A DNA stretch of 64,000 nt from Amycolatopsis acididurans (GTDB taxonomy: Bacteria > Actinomycetota > Actinomycetes > Mycobacteriales > Pseudonocardiaceae), in contig NZ_JAAXLS010000024.1 of NCBI RefSeq assembly GCF_012328925.1, forward strand, positions 28,709-92,708, read 5' to 3'. Every line of letters begins with the position of its first letter. Within the stretch, counting starts at the first letter, position 1. A program made the position numbers and the translations under genes. Shown piece by piece: positions 54,012 through 62,915 of the stretch. The notes under the pieces are model-generated. The model saw nothing but the letters and a program-made list of their open reading frames with translations. It was not told where the DNA came from and searched no databases.

Positions 54012-54478
54012 CCCCGCGAGTCCAGACTTCCCCGCGCCCGAGTTGAGGCTTCCCGGCGCCCGAGTCGAGGGTTCGACGTGCGCGAGTCGGGGGTTCCGGG
54101 CGGCTGAGTCGGGGGTTCGACGCGCGCGAGTCGGGGGTTCCGGGCGCCTGAGTTCGGGGTTCCCGGCGGCCGGGTCGGAGGTTCCGGAGGCCGAGTCGGG
54201 GAGTCGGGGCGCGCGAGTCGAGGGTTCCGGGCGCCCGAGTCGGAGGTTCCGCGTGGCTGAGTTCGGGGTTCGACGCGCCCGAGCCGGGGTTCCCGGCGGC
54301 CGCGTTCTGAACTTGCGGCTGCGACGCAGGCAACGCTGGACTCGGCCGCGCGGAAGGCTGGGTTCCACCGCATGGAACTCCGCACTCGGGCGCGGGGAAG
54401 TCGGGACTCGGGCGCCGGGAAGCCTCGACTCGGCCGCCGGGAAGCCTCGACTCGGGCGCGGGGAAGTCGGGACTCGCG
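54012..54478. repeat. Array of 22-bp repeats, direct then inverted
   Basis: About 14 degenerate tandem copies of a 22-bp unit near GGCGCCCGAGTCGGGGGTTC plus CG fill 54015 to about 54315. After about 30 bp of unrelated sequence, five or six copies in the opposite orientation, near GACTCGGGCGCCGGGAAGCC plus TC, fill about 54333-54478. The outer copies match most closely (TCC-flanked CGACTTCCCCGCGCCCGAGT type), so the whole array can fold into a large hairpin. It lies between two convergent genes. No frame in it looks coding, and the spacing is uniform with no unique spacers, so it is not a CRISPR. Confidence 0.85.
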
Positions 54479-55033
54479 TTAGGTGGGGAGGGGGAATTCG
54501 GCGACGGTGTGCCACGGGCCGTGTTCGTCGGTGCCTGCTACCAAACGCACCGTGTCGATTGTGGCGTGGATGGGCAGCGCGGCCGCGATGTCCGGTGCGG
54601 CGCGGCGTTTGCTGTCCGGGTCCCCGGTGCGGCTGTCGGCGACAGTCAGGTGTGGCACGGTTTCCGGGTGCTCGCCCGCATACGGTTCATGGCCGGGGAA
54701 ACGTTCACAAACCGCGCGGGTAAGTGCGCGGAAATGTGCGTCCGGCTTGGGTTCCAGCCACACGACTTCATCCCCGAACCATTTGACCTGGGTGAAAGCG
54801 CATTCGAACGCCGAGATCCCGCGCAGCGCCTGCTCGATCTCCGCGATCGTGCCCGCACCGATCAGACTGGGCCGCACGAACGGATACAGCACCGTGACGT
54901 GCGCGGGCACGTCGTTCGCCGCCGGGCTCAGCGCACGCCGGTGCGACGCCACCAAGTGGTCCGTTTCCGGTACGGGCACGATTATGGCGCTTTTCGTCGC
55001 AGAGGGTAGCCACTGAGCTGGGGGGACCGGCAT
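54479..55033 (-). CDS. 2'-5' RNA ligase family (2H phosphoesterase) protein
   Basis: A 184-residue protein with the two HxT motifs of the 2H superfamily: HVTVLYPF in the first half and PHLTVAD in the second, spaced about 80 residues. Members hydrolyse or ligate 2'-5' or cyclic phosphodiesters in RNA or nucleotides. The substrate here is not known. The ATG at 55033 has no ribosome site and CATGAT ends 6 bases upstream (minus strand, 55040-55045), fitting a leaderless start. It faces aroG across the repeat array. Confidence 0.87.
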   Translation of the reverse strand: MPVPPAQWLPSATKSAIIVPVPETDHLVASHRRALSPAANDVPAHVTVLYPFVRPSLIGAGTIAEIEQALRGISAFECAFTQVKWFGDEVVWLEPKPDAHFRALTRAVCERFPGHEPYAGEHPETVPHLTVADSRTGDPDSKRRAAPDIAAALPIHATIDTVRLVAGTDEHGPWHTVAEFPLPT

Positions 55034-55065
55034 GGATTAATCATGACGCATGCCGGTGACAATCC

Positions 55066-56373
55066 CTAGATCGACCGCTCGTATAGAGCAGCGGCCGATT
55101 TGAGCACCGCGTCCCGCAGCGACCCGGTGTCCGGAACCGCGGCACCGTTCGCCTGAAGTCCAATGTGGACGGAATTGTGGAAGATCGCCGCCGCGATGCC
55201 CAGGGCATTTCGTGGTGCGAGCGGTACCAGTGGGTAAATTTCCCGCAGCGCCGCGCCGTCCATGGTCAGCTTGAGCTTGGGCAGCGGCACGTTCGTGATC
55301 ACGGTGTCGAACAGGAGCCCGGCGGCCTGCCCGGCGACCTTCGTGGCCAGCCGGTGCACCGGAGACGGGATCCGCTCCGCCAGTACCGGCAGCGCACCGG
55401 CGCCCGTCGTCGGGCCCGCGGCCTTGTTCCGGTTCATCGAACGCCGGATCTCGCGCAGTCGTTCGACCGGATCGTCCAGATGCACGGGCAGCTCGCAGAG
55501 GTAGCCAGACAGCTGGTTCCCCGACGAGCCCGACTCCCTGGCCCGGATGCTGACCGGCACCAGCGCCCGCAGCGGCCGTCCCGCCACCCGCTGCCCCCGG
55601 TTGATCATCCACTGCCGCAGCGCGCCGGACAGCACGGCGAGAATCACGTCGTTGGAGGTGCCGCCGTGCACCGAGCGCACCTTCCTGATCTCGCTCAGCT
55701 CGAGCCTCGCGAAGCCGAGGCGACGGCTCGTCGAGCTGGGCGCGGCCAGCGGTGAGACCGGATACGGCCTGGTCGCGCGCACGATGGAGGACGCGATCGA
55801 GGCGTTCTCGCTTGCCCCGCTGATCGCGTCCTTGACCATGCCGAGCGTGGAACGTTCGCGCCGGGGCGTCTGTGCGGAGGCCATCAGCGTGCGGGTGAAG
55901 GGCAGTTCGTCCAGCAGCCCCGCCGCGACGGAGAACGCACCCGCGCCGTCGGTGAACGAGTGGTGCAGCTTGAGCAGGAGCGCGAACTTGCCGTCCGGCA
56001 GCCCGGTCACCACGCGCAGATCCCACGGCGGCCTGCGCAGGTCCAAAGGCTGCTCGATCCACTCCGCCGCGTAGGACGCGAGCGGGTCTTCCTCACAGAA
56101 TTCCGCGAGCTCGTGGGTGTGGATATGCGCCGGCGGATCGAACTTCGGGTCGTCGCTCCAGCTCGCGCCGCCGAAACCGAACAGCGCCGGCATGACTCGC
56201 TGACGCAGCCGCGGAATCCGGGCGGCGCGGTCGGCGAGGAGTTTCACGATCTTGTCTGGATCCACGGCATGGTGCGGATGAAAGATCACCACCGCACCCA
56301 TGTGCATAGGGGTCGTTTCCCCCTCCAGGCACAGGAAAGCTACATCGAGCCCGCTGAGCTGGCGGCCAGCCAT
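55066..56373 (-). CDS. Wax ester synthase/diacylglycerol acyltransferase (WS/DGAT) family
   Basis: A 435-residue acyl-CoA acyltransferase that esterifies alcohols or diacylglycerol. The start LSGLDVAFLCLEGETTPMHM is the family N-terminus, the catalytic HHSFTDGAG (HHxxxDG) is complete, and the C-terminal FDTVITNVPLP is the conserved NVPGP-type motif, here ending in Leu-Pro. GAAGGG 6 bases before the ATG at 56373 favours it over the ATG at 56394. In Pseudonocardiaceae these enzymes make storage lipids. Neighbours suggest no operon. Confidence 0.93.
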   Translation of the reverse strand: MAGRQLSGLDVAFLCLEGETTPMHMGAVVIFHPHHAVDPDKIVKLLADRAARIPRLRQRVMPALFGFGGASWSDDPKFDPPAHIHTHELAEFCEEDPLASYAAEWIEQPLDLRRPPWDLRVVTGLPDGKFALLLKLHHSFTDGAGAFSVAAGLLDELPFTRTLMASAQTPRRERSTLGMVKDAISGASENASIASSIVRATRPYPVSPLAAPSSTSRRLGFARLELSEIRKVRSVHGGTSNDVILAVLSGALRQWMINRGQRVAGRPLRALVPVSIRARESGSSGNQLSGYLCELPVHLDDPVERLREIRRSMNRNKAAGPTTGAGALPVLAERIPSPVHRLATKVAGQAAGLLFDTVITNVPLPKLKLTMDGAALREIYPLVPLAPRNALGIAAAIFHNSVHIGLQANGAAVPDTGSLRDAVLKSAAALYERSI

Positions 56374-56582
56374 AGTCGACCCTTCTGTGGTCATTCAGAA
56401 TTGGAGTTGGCTACTACTGCAACGCACGGACATGACGGGAGCGTAGTCGCTGTGTTTCCACGGCGCTAACAGGATCTCCCTTCACTCGAAAGGAGGAAGA
56501 TCTGTCCACTAAGGACTTTTCGATTGAGGACTTTCGGCCCTTGTTCCGGCGGATATTGAATTTCGAATGAATCAGGCATAAA
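56374..56582. other. Gap between pknL and the acyltransferase gene
   Basis: About 210 bases with no supported gene. It is less GC-rich toward 56500-56582 (for example GGACTTTTCGATTGAGGACT). It should carry the promoter of the acyltransferase gene, transcribed on the minus strand, and the end of the kinase transcript; no clear hairpin was seen. Confidence 0.3.
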
Positions 56583-58532
56583 TCATGGAATTGTTTTCAG
56601 GCTTACCTTGGTTCCCTGCTTGACCAGTTTGCCCGCTTCCGGATTCTGGTCGATGACGAACCCGAAGCCGTGATCCCGACCCTTGAGATCCGCTTGGAGC
56701 CCTGCCGCCTCGAGAGTTTGGACGGCGTCCTGGATCGAGCTACCCACCACCGACGGTACCGAAACGGCATTCGACACGAAAACGCCGACGCGCGTGGTGC
56801 CGCTGTCATCGCCGGACTGCGGGCTCGTGCGCGTCACCTTGCCCGCCTCGACGTCCTGGGAGAACTCCTGGCCGGCGTCGAACGGATCGAATCCCTGCGA
56901 GCGCAGGACCTGGAACGCCTGGTCCCTCGGCATTCCGGTGACGTCGGGAACCGGGCGCGGTGGCGCGCCCTTGGACACCGCGATCTTGACGTCGCTGCCG
57001 ATGTCGAGCTGCGTGCCCGGCTGCGGAACCACCCCGATGACGCCGCCCTTGGGCACCGACGAGCTGTACTGGTCGGCACCCGCGTCGCGCACCGGTTTCA
57101 GCTGTGCGGCGGTGATGGCGGCCTCGGCCTCGGCGATGGACGTGCCCGCGCTGATGTCGGGCACAACGGGCCTGCCGGAGGAAAGGGCGACCGTGACCTC
57201 GCTGCCTCGTTCGGCGGAAGTGCCCGCCGCCGGCTGGGTGTCGATGGCTCGCCCGGCCGCGACGGTGTTGTGCGCCTTCTTGACGAATTTGGCCGTGAAT
57301 CCCTGCTGTCGCAACGTTTGGTCCGCGGTGGCCTGATCCATGCCCGCCACCTGCGGCACCGCGACGGTCCTCGCACCCGGCGATCCGGCGGTGAACCACC
57401 AGACGCCCGTGCCGACGAGCGCCAGCAGCAGCACCGCGATGCCGGCCCAGATCCCTATCCTGCGCCGCCGGTTGTCCTCGCCCGCTGGTGCGGTCGGCGG
57501 AACCGGTGGTGGCAACTGGCCGACCATGGTGGGGTTCACGGGCGGCGCCGGCCGCGGCATGGCCCGCGTTCCGCGCGGCCCGGCAACGTTGACCGGGGCG
57601 AAGGCGGGCACGGTCTGTTCCGCGTCCGGGGGTGGCTGTTCCTTGCCCGGCACCGGAATCGGGACCGGCGCGATGCCGAGGGCGGCCCGGATCTGGCGCA
57701 GTTCGCGCAGGAATCCGCCCGCGTTGGCGGGCCGTGCCTCGGGGTCGCGCCGCGTGGCACGCAGCACGAGGTCGTCGAGTGCGGGCGGGATGCCGGGCAC
57801 CGCGGTGCCCGGCGCGGGCACGTCGTCGTTCACGTGCCGGTAGGCGACCGAGATCGCGGTGTCGCCGGTGTAGGGCGCCTTGCCGGTGAGCATTTCGTAC
57901 AGCACGATGCCGGCCGAGTACACGTCGCCGCGTTCGGCGGCGTTGCCCTCGGCCACCTGCTCCGGCGAGAGGTAGGCGACGGTGCCGAGGATGACGCTGG
58001 AACTGGTCGTTCCCGCGCTGGCGACCGCGCGCACCAGGCCGAAGTCTGCCACCTTCACCACGCCCGTCGGTGGGGTGCCGGTGCGCCCGATGAGCACGTT
58101 CTCGGGTTTGACGTCGCGGTGCACCAGACCCGCGTGGTGCGCCGCGGCGAGCGCGGCGAGCATCTGCTCGGTCACGCTCAACGCGAGCGGGATGTCGAGC
58201 GAGCCGCGCGCGTCGAGCAGATCGCGCAGCGTGCCGCCGTCGACCAGTTCCATGACCAGGAAGACGTGATCCCCATCGACACCCTGGTCGTGCACCGTGA
58301 CGACGTTCGGGTGGTGCAGTTGCGCCGCCGACCGCGCCTCGCGCTCGAACCGCTCCACGAAGGACCGGTCGTCGGCGAAGCGGGGGTCCATGATCTTGAT
58401 GGCGACCGGCCGGTCCAGCCGGGTGTCGGCCCCCCGGTACACCGAGGACATCCCGCCCCTGGCGATCGGCGCGTCGACCCGGTAACGCCGTTCCAGAAGC
58501 GTCCCGCCGAGACTGGTGTCGGTGGTTGTCAC
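56583..58532 (-). CDS. pknL: Membrane Ser/Thr protein kinase with PASTA domains
   Basis: A 649-residue receptor-type kinase. The catalytic domain (residues about 12-275) shows ARGGMSSVYRGADTRLDRPV, AIKIMDPRF (Lys), HRDVKPENVLI, VADFGLVRA and YLSPEQVAEG. A Pro-rich linker is followed by one membrane helix (IGIWAGIAVLLLALVGTGVW) and four PASTA repeats that bind muropeptides or cell wall. In M. tuberculosis, PknL (Rv2176) lies near aroG as here. The GTG at 58532 has TACGAT ending 8 bases upstream (minus strand, 58541-58546) and no ribosome site; the ATG at 58568 would extend it by 12 residues. Confidence 0.9.
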   Translation of the reverse strand: MTTTDTSLGGTLLERRYRVDAPIARGGMSSVYRGADTRLDRPVAIKIMDPRFADDRSFVERFEREARSAAQLHHPNVVTVHDQGVDGDHVFLVMELVDGGTLRDLLDARGSLDIPLALSVTEQMLAALAAAHHAGLVHRDVKPENVLIGRTGTPPTGVVKVADFGLVRAVASAGTTSSSVILGTVAYLSPEQVAEGNAAERGDVYSAGIVLYEMLTGKAPYTGDTAISVAYRHVNDDVPAPGTAVPGIPPALDDLVLRATRRDPEARPANAGGFLRELRQIRAALGIAPVPIPVPGKEQPPPDAEQTVPAFAPVNVAGPRGTRAMPRPAPPVNPTMVGQLPPPVPPTAPAGEDNRRRRIGIWAGIAVLLLALVGTGVWWFTAGSPGARTVAVPQVAGMDQATADQTLRQQGFTAKFVKKAHNTVAAGRAIDTQPAAGTSAERGSEVTVALSSGRPVVPDISAGTSIAEAEAAITAAQLKPVRDAGADQYSSSVPKGGVIGVVPQPGTQLDIGSDVKIAVSKGAPPRPVPDVTGMPRDQAFQVLRSQGFDPFDAGQEFSQDVEAGKVTRTSPQSGDDSGTTRVGVFVSNAVSVPSVVGSSIQDAVQTLEAAGLQADLKGRDHGFGFVIDQNPEAGKLVKQGTKVSLKTIP

Positions 58533-58683
58533 GGTTGCCGATCGTACGCCCTGGGCCAGCTCGGCCATTTCCTGCCGATGTGCCCCGGAAACAGGCCGCC
58601 GACCTGCGGATCCCTGCTGTGCGCCCGGATCACCGACGCGGCCTTGGACGCGTGCTCGAGCCCGTGCGTGACCCCGCGGGCTC

Positions 58684-59358
58684 TCAGGCGAGCGCCGGAA
58701 CCGTGTAGCGGTGGACCGGACGGCCGGCGTTGCCGTATTCGAGGCTCAGTTCGACGAGCCCTCGGCGATGCAGCTCGCTGAGGTAACGCTGTGCCGTCGG
58801 TCTGCTGATACCGAGTCGTGTCGCGAGCGTGCTCGCTGTCAGTGCCACCGGTGATTGGCGCACGGTCTCCAGGACGTTTCTCATCGTCGGCGCGAGCGCC
58901 TCGGTCGCGGACGCCGCCGGACCACGCAGCATCCCGAACAGCGCGTCGACCGTGTGCTGGTCGGCCTCACCGGGCCGGAATGCCTGTTCGCGCCAGCGGC
59001 GGTAGGCCTCCAGCTGGGTACGGAACTGCGGAAATCCGAACGGCTTGACGAGGTAGTAGACGGCGCCGAGGCGCATGGCCGTGCGGACCGTGCTCAGATC
59101 GCGCGACGCCGTGATCACGATGCAGTCGGGCCCGTGCTGATCCTGCGCCTTGAGCCCTTTGAGCACACTCAGCCCGTCCTCGTCGGGCAAATAGATGTCG
59201 AGCACCACCAGCTGCGGCTGGAGTTCGGCGATGGCGCGGCGCGCGTCGGCGGCGCTGTGCGCGCGCCCGACGCAGGTGAATCCGGGCACCCGGTCGATGC
59301 CCGCCGCGTGGATCGCGGCCACCCGGTAGTCGTCGTCCACGACGAGCGTCCTGATCAT
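58684..59358 (-). CDS. CitB/DcuR-type response regulator
   Basis: A 224-residue regulator with receiver motifs VVDDDYRVAAIH, the phosphoacceptor Asp in LVVLDIYLPDEDGL, the Thr region CIVITAS and the Lys in YLVKPFGF. The C-terminal region (ALTASTLATRLGISRPTAQR) is a helix-turn-helix of the type found in CitB/DcuR regulators, which control transport and use of C4- or tricarboxylates. The ATG overlaps the kinase stop by 4 bp (ATGA), so the two are coupled. Confidence 0.9.
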   Translation of the reverse strand: MIRTLVVDDDYRVAAIHAAGIDRVPGFTCVGRAHSAADARRAIAELQPQLVVLDIYLPDEDGLSVLKGLKAQDQHGPDCIVITASRDLSTVRTAMRLGAVYYLVKPFGFPQFRTQLEAYRRWREQAFRPGEADQHTVDALFGMLRGPAASATEALAPTMRNVLETVRQSPVALTASTLATRLGISRPTAQRYLSELHRRGLVELSLEYGNAGRPVHRYTVPALA

Positions 59359-60968
59359 CGTGCGTGCTCCAGCTCGTCCAGCCGCGATCCGCCGTGGTGC
59401 CCATCGCCGGGAATGCTGACCTCGAATCGGGCGCCGGGGCCCGGGGTGACGGTGATGGTGCCGCCCGCGCGCCGCACCAGCCGGTGGACCAGCGCGAGGC
59501 CAAGGCCCCGGCGCATCGAGCCGCGGCTGGACTTGGTGGAGAAGCCGTCGGCGAAGATCTCGTGCAGCGCCTCCTCCGGAATGCCCGGCCCGGAATCGTG
59601 CACGCTCATGCGCACGACGCCGTCGGCATCCCGCAGGCGCACCACGACGGTGCGCGGTTCGGGGCAACCGGCGACCGCGTCCACCGCGTTGTCGATGAGG
59701 TTGCCCAGCACGGTCACGAGCGCGTTCGCGTCGACCGTGGGCAGGTCGAGGCGTGAGTCGCGGCTGACGGTGACCAGGACGTCGCGTTCCGCGGCGACGG
59801 TCACCTTCGCCGCCAGCAGCGCGGCGAGTTCGGGCGGAGCGATCCGCGAGCGCAGATCAGTGCCCGGCGAGGTGATGGGCTGGGAGATCTCCGCGAGGTA
59901 GCGCGCCGCCTCGTCGGCATCGCCGACGCCCAGCAGACCTGACAGTACGTGCAGGCGGTTGCTGAACTCGTGCTCCTGCGCACGCAACGCGTTGGTGAGC
60001 CCGGTGACGGCGTGCAGTTCGCGCATCAGTCCCTCCAGTTCGGTGCGGTCCCGCAGGGTGATCACCGAGCCCGCGTTCCGTCCGGAAAGGACAACCGGCA
60101 TCTTGTTGACCACGAGCAGGAATTCGTCGGTGAGAACGACCTCGTCGCGAGCGTTTCCGGTGCCCTCCAGCAGATCGAGCAGCCGTCCCGGAGCCAGCAC
60201 CTCGCGTGGCGTGCGACCGCGCACCGTTCCGGTGACGGCGAGCAGGCGGCGGGCCTCGTCGTTGACGACCTCGATCCGGCCGTCGGGGTCGAGCCCGAGC
60301 ACACCTTCGCGGATACCGTGCAGCATCGCCTCGCGTTCCTGGAGCAGGGCGACGATCTCCGACGGTTCGAGGCCGAAGGTGACCCGCTTGATGCGCCGGG
60401 CGAGCAACCACGAGGCCACGACGCCGACCGTGAGCGCCAGCGCTGAGTAGAGCACCACCCAGAGGGCGGCCTTGGCGAGTTCGCTGGATACCTGTTCTTC
60501 CAGGATGCCCACGGAGATCTGACCGGCGATCGTGCCGTCCGGACCACGCAGGGGAACGCGGGCGTTCGCCGAGCGGCCGAGGCTGCCGTCGTCGATGCCG
60601 AGGTGGGACTGGCCGTCCAGCGCCGCGACGGGTTCCTCGAGGCGCCGGCCGATCAGGTCCACATTGGTGTGCGAGTAGCGCAGCCCGGTCCGGTCGGTGA
60701 CCACGACGTAGGCCGCGCCGGTGGCGAGCCGCACCTGTTCGGCCGTGCTCTGCACGACATGGCCGGGGTCGCGCGCGGGCAGCGCCTCACGAATGGGTTC
60801 CATCTGGGCGACCGCGTTCGCGATGCCCAGCGCTCGCTGCTCGTACTGCGCGTCGAGCGTCTCGCCGGTCAGCTTGACGTAGAGCAGGGCGCCCGCGGAC
60901 ACGGTGGCGAGCAGGATTCCCAGTACGCCCATCAGGATCTGGGATGCCAGCGGCCGGCTTCGCCACAT
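59355..60968 (-). CDS. CitA/DcuS-type sensor histidine kinase
   Basis: A 537-residue kinase. Two membrane helices (LMGVLGILLATVSAGALLYV near residue 20, and ALWVVLYSALALTVGVVASW near residue 185) enclose an extracytoplasmic sensor domain of about 150 residues of the sCache/CitA type (residues about 40-180). A PAS domain follows (EGVLGLDPDGRIEVVNDEAR). The phosphoacceptor is His in QEHEFSNRLHVLSGLLG, then the ATPase: NLIDNAVDAV, DSGPGIPEE, GLGLALVHRLV. ATG 60968 has GGAG upstream; more upstream frame is non-coding. It is divergent from the ABC importer operon at 61201. Confidence 0.93.
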   Translation of the reverse strand: MWRSRPLASQILMGVLGILLATVSAGALLYVKLTGETLDAQYEQRALGIANAVAQMEPIREALPARDPGHVVQSTAEQVRLATGAAYVVVTDRTGLRYSHTNVDLIGRRLEEPVAALDGQSHLGIDDGSLGRSANARVPLRGPDGTIAGQISVGILEEQVSSELAKAALWVVLYSALALTVGVVASWLLARRIKRVTFGLEPSEIVALLQEREAMLHGIREGVLGLDPDGRIEVVNDEARRLLAVTGTVRGRTPREVLAPGRLLDLLEGTGNARDEVVLTDEFLLVVNKMPVVLSGRNAGSVITLRDRTELEGLMRELHAVTGLTNALRAQEHEFSNRLHVLSGLLGVGDADEAARYLAEISQPITSPGTDLRSRIAPPELAALLAAKVTVAAERDVLVTVSRDSRLDLPTVDANALVTVLGNLIDNAVDAVAGCPEPRTVVVRLRDADGVVRMSVHDSGPGIPEEALHEIFADGFSTKSSRGSMRRGLGLALVHRLVRRAGGTITVTPGPGARFEVSIPGDGHHGGSRLDELEHAR

Positions 60969-61200
60969 GACCACTCCGCTCCGCCACTCGTCATAGGGGC
61001 TGTCAGGGATGACATCACGGCGGCCGGGCGATGCCAAGAAGCGGTGCGCGAAAAGCCCGGAACGTCCGGTTGCCGGGCGAGCTTTTCGAGCAAAACCGTC
61101 GTAAACGCACTCCGCGGCGGGTATCGCGCACAACGTTTTCCGCGCTCGAACGCGCTTTTAGCGTCCACTCCCACACCGAACCCGGCAGGAAGGACGCGGC
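60969..61200. other. Divergent promoter region of the sensor kinase and the ABC importer
   Basis: A 232-bp gap with no gene. It should hold promoters for both operons and probably the response-regulator binding sites. It ends with AGGAAGGA, the ribosome site of the ABC ATPase. No obvious palindrome was seen. Confidence 0.35.
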
Positions 61201-62025
61201 GTGGACACGACAGCGGCGATCGAGCTTCGTGGGGTGACCAAACGCTTCGCCACCGAAGGCCCCGAGCCCTACACGGCCCTGCGCGACCTGGACCTCGAGG
61301 TCGGGCCCGGCGAGTTCTGCGCGGTGGTGGGCCCGACCGGATGCGGCAAGTCGACGACGCTGACCCTCGTCGCCGGGCTCGAAACACCGTCGGAGGGAAC
61401 GGTGCGGGTGCACGGGAAACCGGTGTCCGGTATCACGCCGGAGGTCGGTTTCATGTTCCAGACCGACGCGATCCTGCCGTGGAAAACGGTGCTGGACAAC
61501 GTCTCCGCCGGGCCGCGGTTCCGCGGTGTCGGCAAGCGCGAGGCCTTCGCCGACGCCCGCGACTGGATTCGCCGGGTCGGGCTGAGCGGCTTCGAGGACC
61601 GCTACCCGCACCAGCTTTCCGGCGGTATGCGCAAACGGGTCGCGCTCGCGCAGAACCTCATCAACGAGCCCAGGGTGATCCTGATGGACGAGCCGTTCAG
61701 CGCGCTCGACGTCCAGACCCGCTCGAAAATGTCGACCGAGTTGCTCGCCCTGTGGGATTTGACCCGCCCCGCCGTGGTTTTCGTCACCCATGACCTCGAA
61801 GAGGCGATCGCGCTCGCCGACACGGTCGTCGTGCTCACCGCGGGCCCCGCCGCGACCATCAAGGCCCGCTTCCGGATCGACCTCCCGCGCCCCCGCGTCG
61901 TGCAGGAGATCCGGTTCGACCCCCGGTTCGTCGATCTGTACCAGCAGATCTGGGAGGCGCTACGGGCCGAGGTCGACCTCGCCTACTCCCAGATCACCGC
62001 CACCCCCGGACAGGAGGACGCATGA
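61201..62025 (+). CDS. ABC importer ATPase, NitT/TauT type
   Basis: A 274-residue ATPase with Walker A VVGPTGCGKSTTLTLVAGLE, Q-loop GFMFQTDAILPW, signature QLSGGMRKRVALAQNL, Walker B VILMDEPFSALD and the switch His in FVTHDLEEAIAL. The LPWKTVLDNV segment resembles the nitrate, sulfonate, taurine and pyrimidine-precursor importers (SsuB/TauB/ThiZ type). GTG start with AGGAAGGA upstream. The stop overlaps the permease start by 4 bp (ATGA). Confidence 0.93.
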   Translation: MDTTAAIELRGVTKRFATEGPEPYTALRDLDLEVGPGEFCAVVGPTGCGKSTTLTLVAGLETPSEGTVRVHGKPVSGITPEVGFMFQTDAILPWKTVLDNVSAGPRFRGVGKREAFADARDWIRRVGLSGFEDRYPHQLSGGMRKRVALAQNLINEPRVILMDEPFSALDVQTRSKMSTELLALWDLTRPAVVFVTHDLEEAIALADTVVVLTAGPAATIKARFRIDLPRPRVVQEIRFDPRFVDLYQQIWEALRAEVDLAYSQITATPGQEDA

Positions 62026-62882
62026 CAACCCGGATCGACGAGCCGGTCCGCGCGGCCGCCGGCCCCACCCGGCGTGCCCGGCGCCGGCGGGGCTCCCGGA
62101 CGGCGCTGGTGCACGCGACCCAGATCGCGGTGCTCGTGGTCGTGCTCGGCGGCTGGCAGCTGCTCGTGCAGGGCGACCAGAAAAGCATCGTCCTTTATGG
62201 ACTCCCATCCGGTATCTACGACCGGCTGCGGGCGTGGATCACCGAGGGCACCGCGATCGGTTCGCTGGGCAGCCAGATCTGGACGACGTTGCAGGAGGCG
62301 CTGATCGGGTTCGCCATCGGCACCGTGCTCGGCATCGTCTGCGGCATCGCGCTCGGCCGGATCCGGTTCCTCTCCGACGTGTTCGGCCCGTTCATCAAGG
62401 TTCTCAACGCCATCCCGCGCATCGTGCTCGGTTCGGTGTTCGTCCTCGCGTTCGGGCTCGGGCTCGAATCGAAGATCCTGCTGGTGATCGTGCTGGTGTT
62501 CTTCGGGGTCTTCTTCAACGCCTTCCAGGGCACCCGCGAGGTCGACCGCAACTTCATCGCCAACGCCAGCATCCTCGGCGCGTCACGCTGGCAGGTCACC
62601 CGTCAGGTCGTGCTGCCCTCGGCCTTCACGTGGATCATCGCGAGCCTGCACGTCAGTTTCGGATTCGCACTCATCGGCGCGATCGTGGGGGAGTTCCTCG
62701 GCGGCTACGCCGGTCTCGGCGTGCTGATCAAGAACGCCCAGGGCGCATTCGACGCCAACGGGGTCTGGGCGGCGATGGTGATCATGGCGATCGTCGCGCT
62801 GATCGCCGAATGGCTCATCACCCGGCTCGAACGCCGCCTGCTGCGCTGGCGGCCCACCCAGCTCACCGGCCCCGATCTGTGA
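62022..62882 (+). CDS. ABC importer permease, NitT/TauT type
   Basis: A 286-residue permease with about six helices, from VHATQIAVLVVVLGGWQLLV near the start. It carries the EAA coupling motif (ANASILGASRWQVTRQVVLP) and the helix after it, SAFTWIIASLHVSFGFALIG. It is of the SsuC/TauC class. The ATG overlaps the ATPase stop by 4 bp. Confidence 0.93.
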   Translation: MTTRIDEPVRAAAGPTRRARRRRGSRTALVHATQIAVLVVVLGGWQLLVQGDQKSIVLYGLPSGIYDRLRAWITEGTAIGSLGSQIWTTLQEALIGFAIGTVLGIVCGIALGRIRFLSDVFGPFIKVLNAIPRIVLGSVFVLAFGLGLESKILLVIVLVFFGVFFNAFQGTREVDRNFIANASILGASRWQVTRQVVLPSAFTWIIASLHVSFGFALIGAIVGEFLGGYAGLGVLIKNAQGAFDANGVWAAMVIMAIVALIAEWLITRLERRLLRWRPTQLTGPDL

Positions 62883-62915
62883 CCACCCCTGGATTCCCGA
62901 TCAAAGGAGATCACT

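Noticed and set aside
54012..54478. A CRISPR array.
   Set aside because: The units are contiguous 22-mers with no unique spacers, vary in sequence and change orientation; no cas gene is present.
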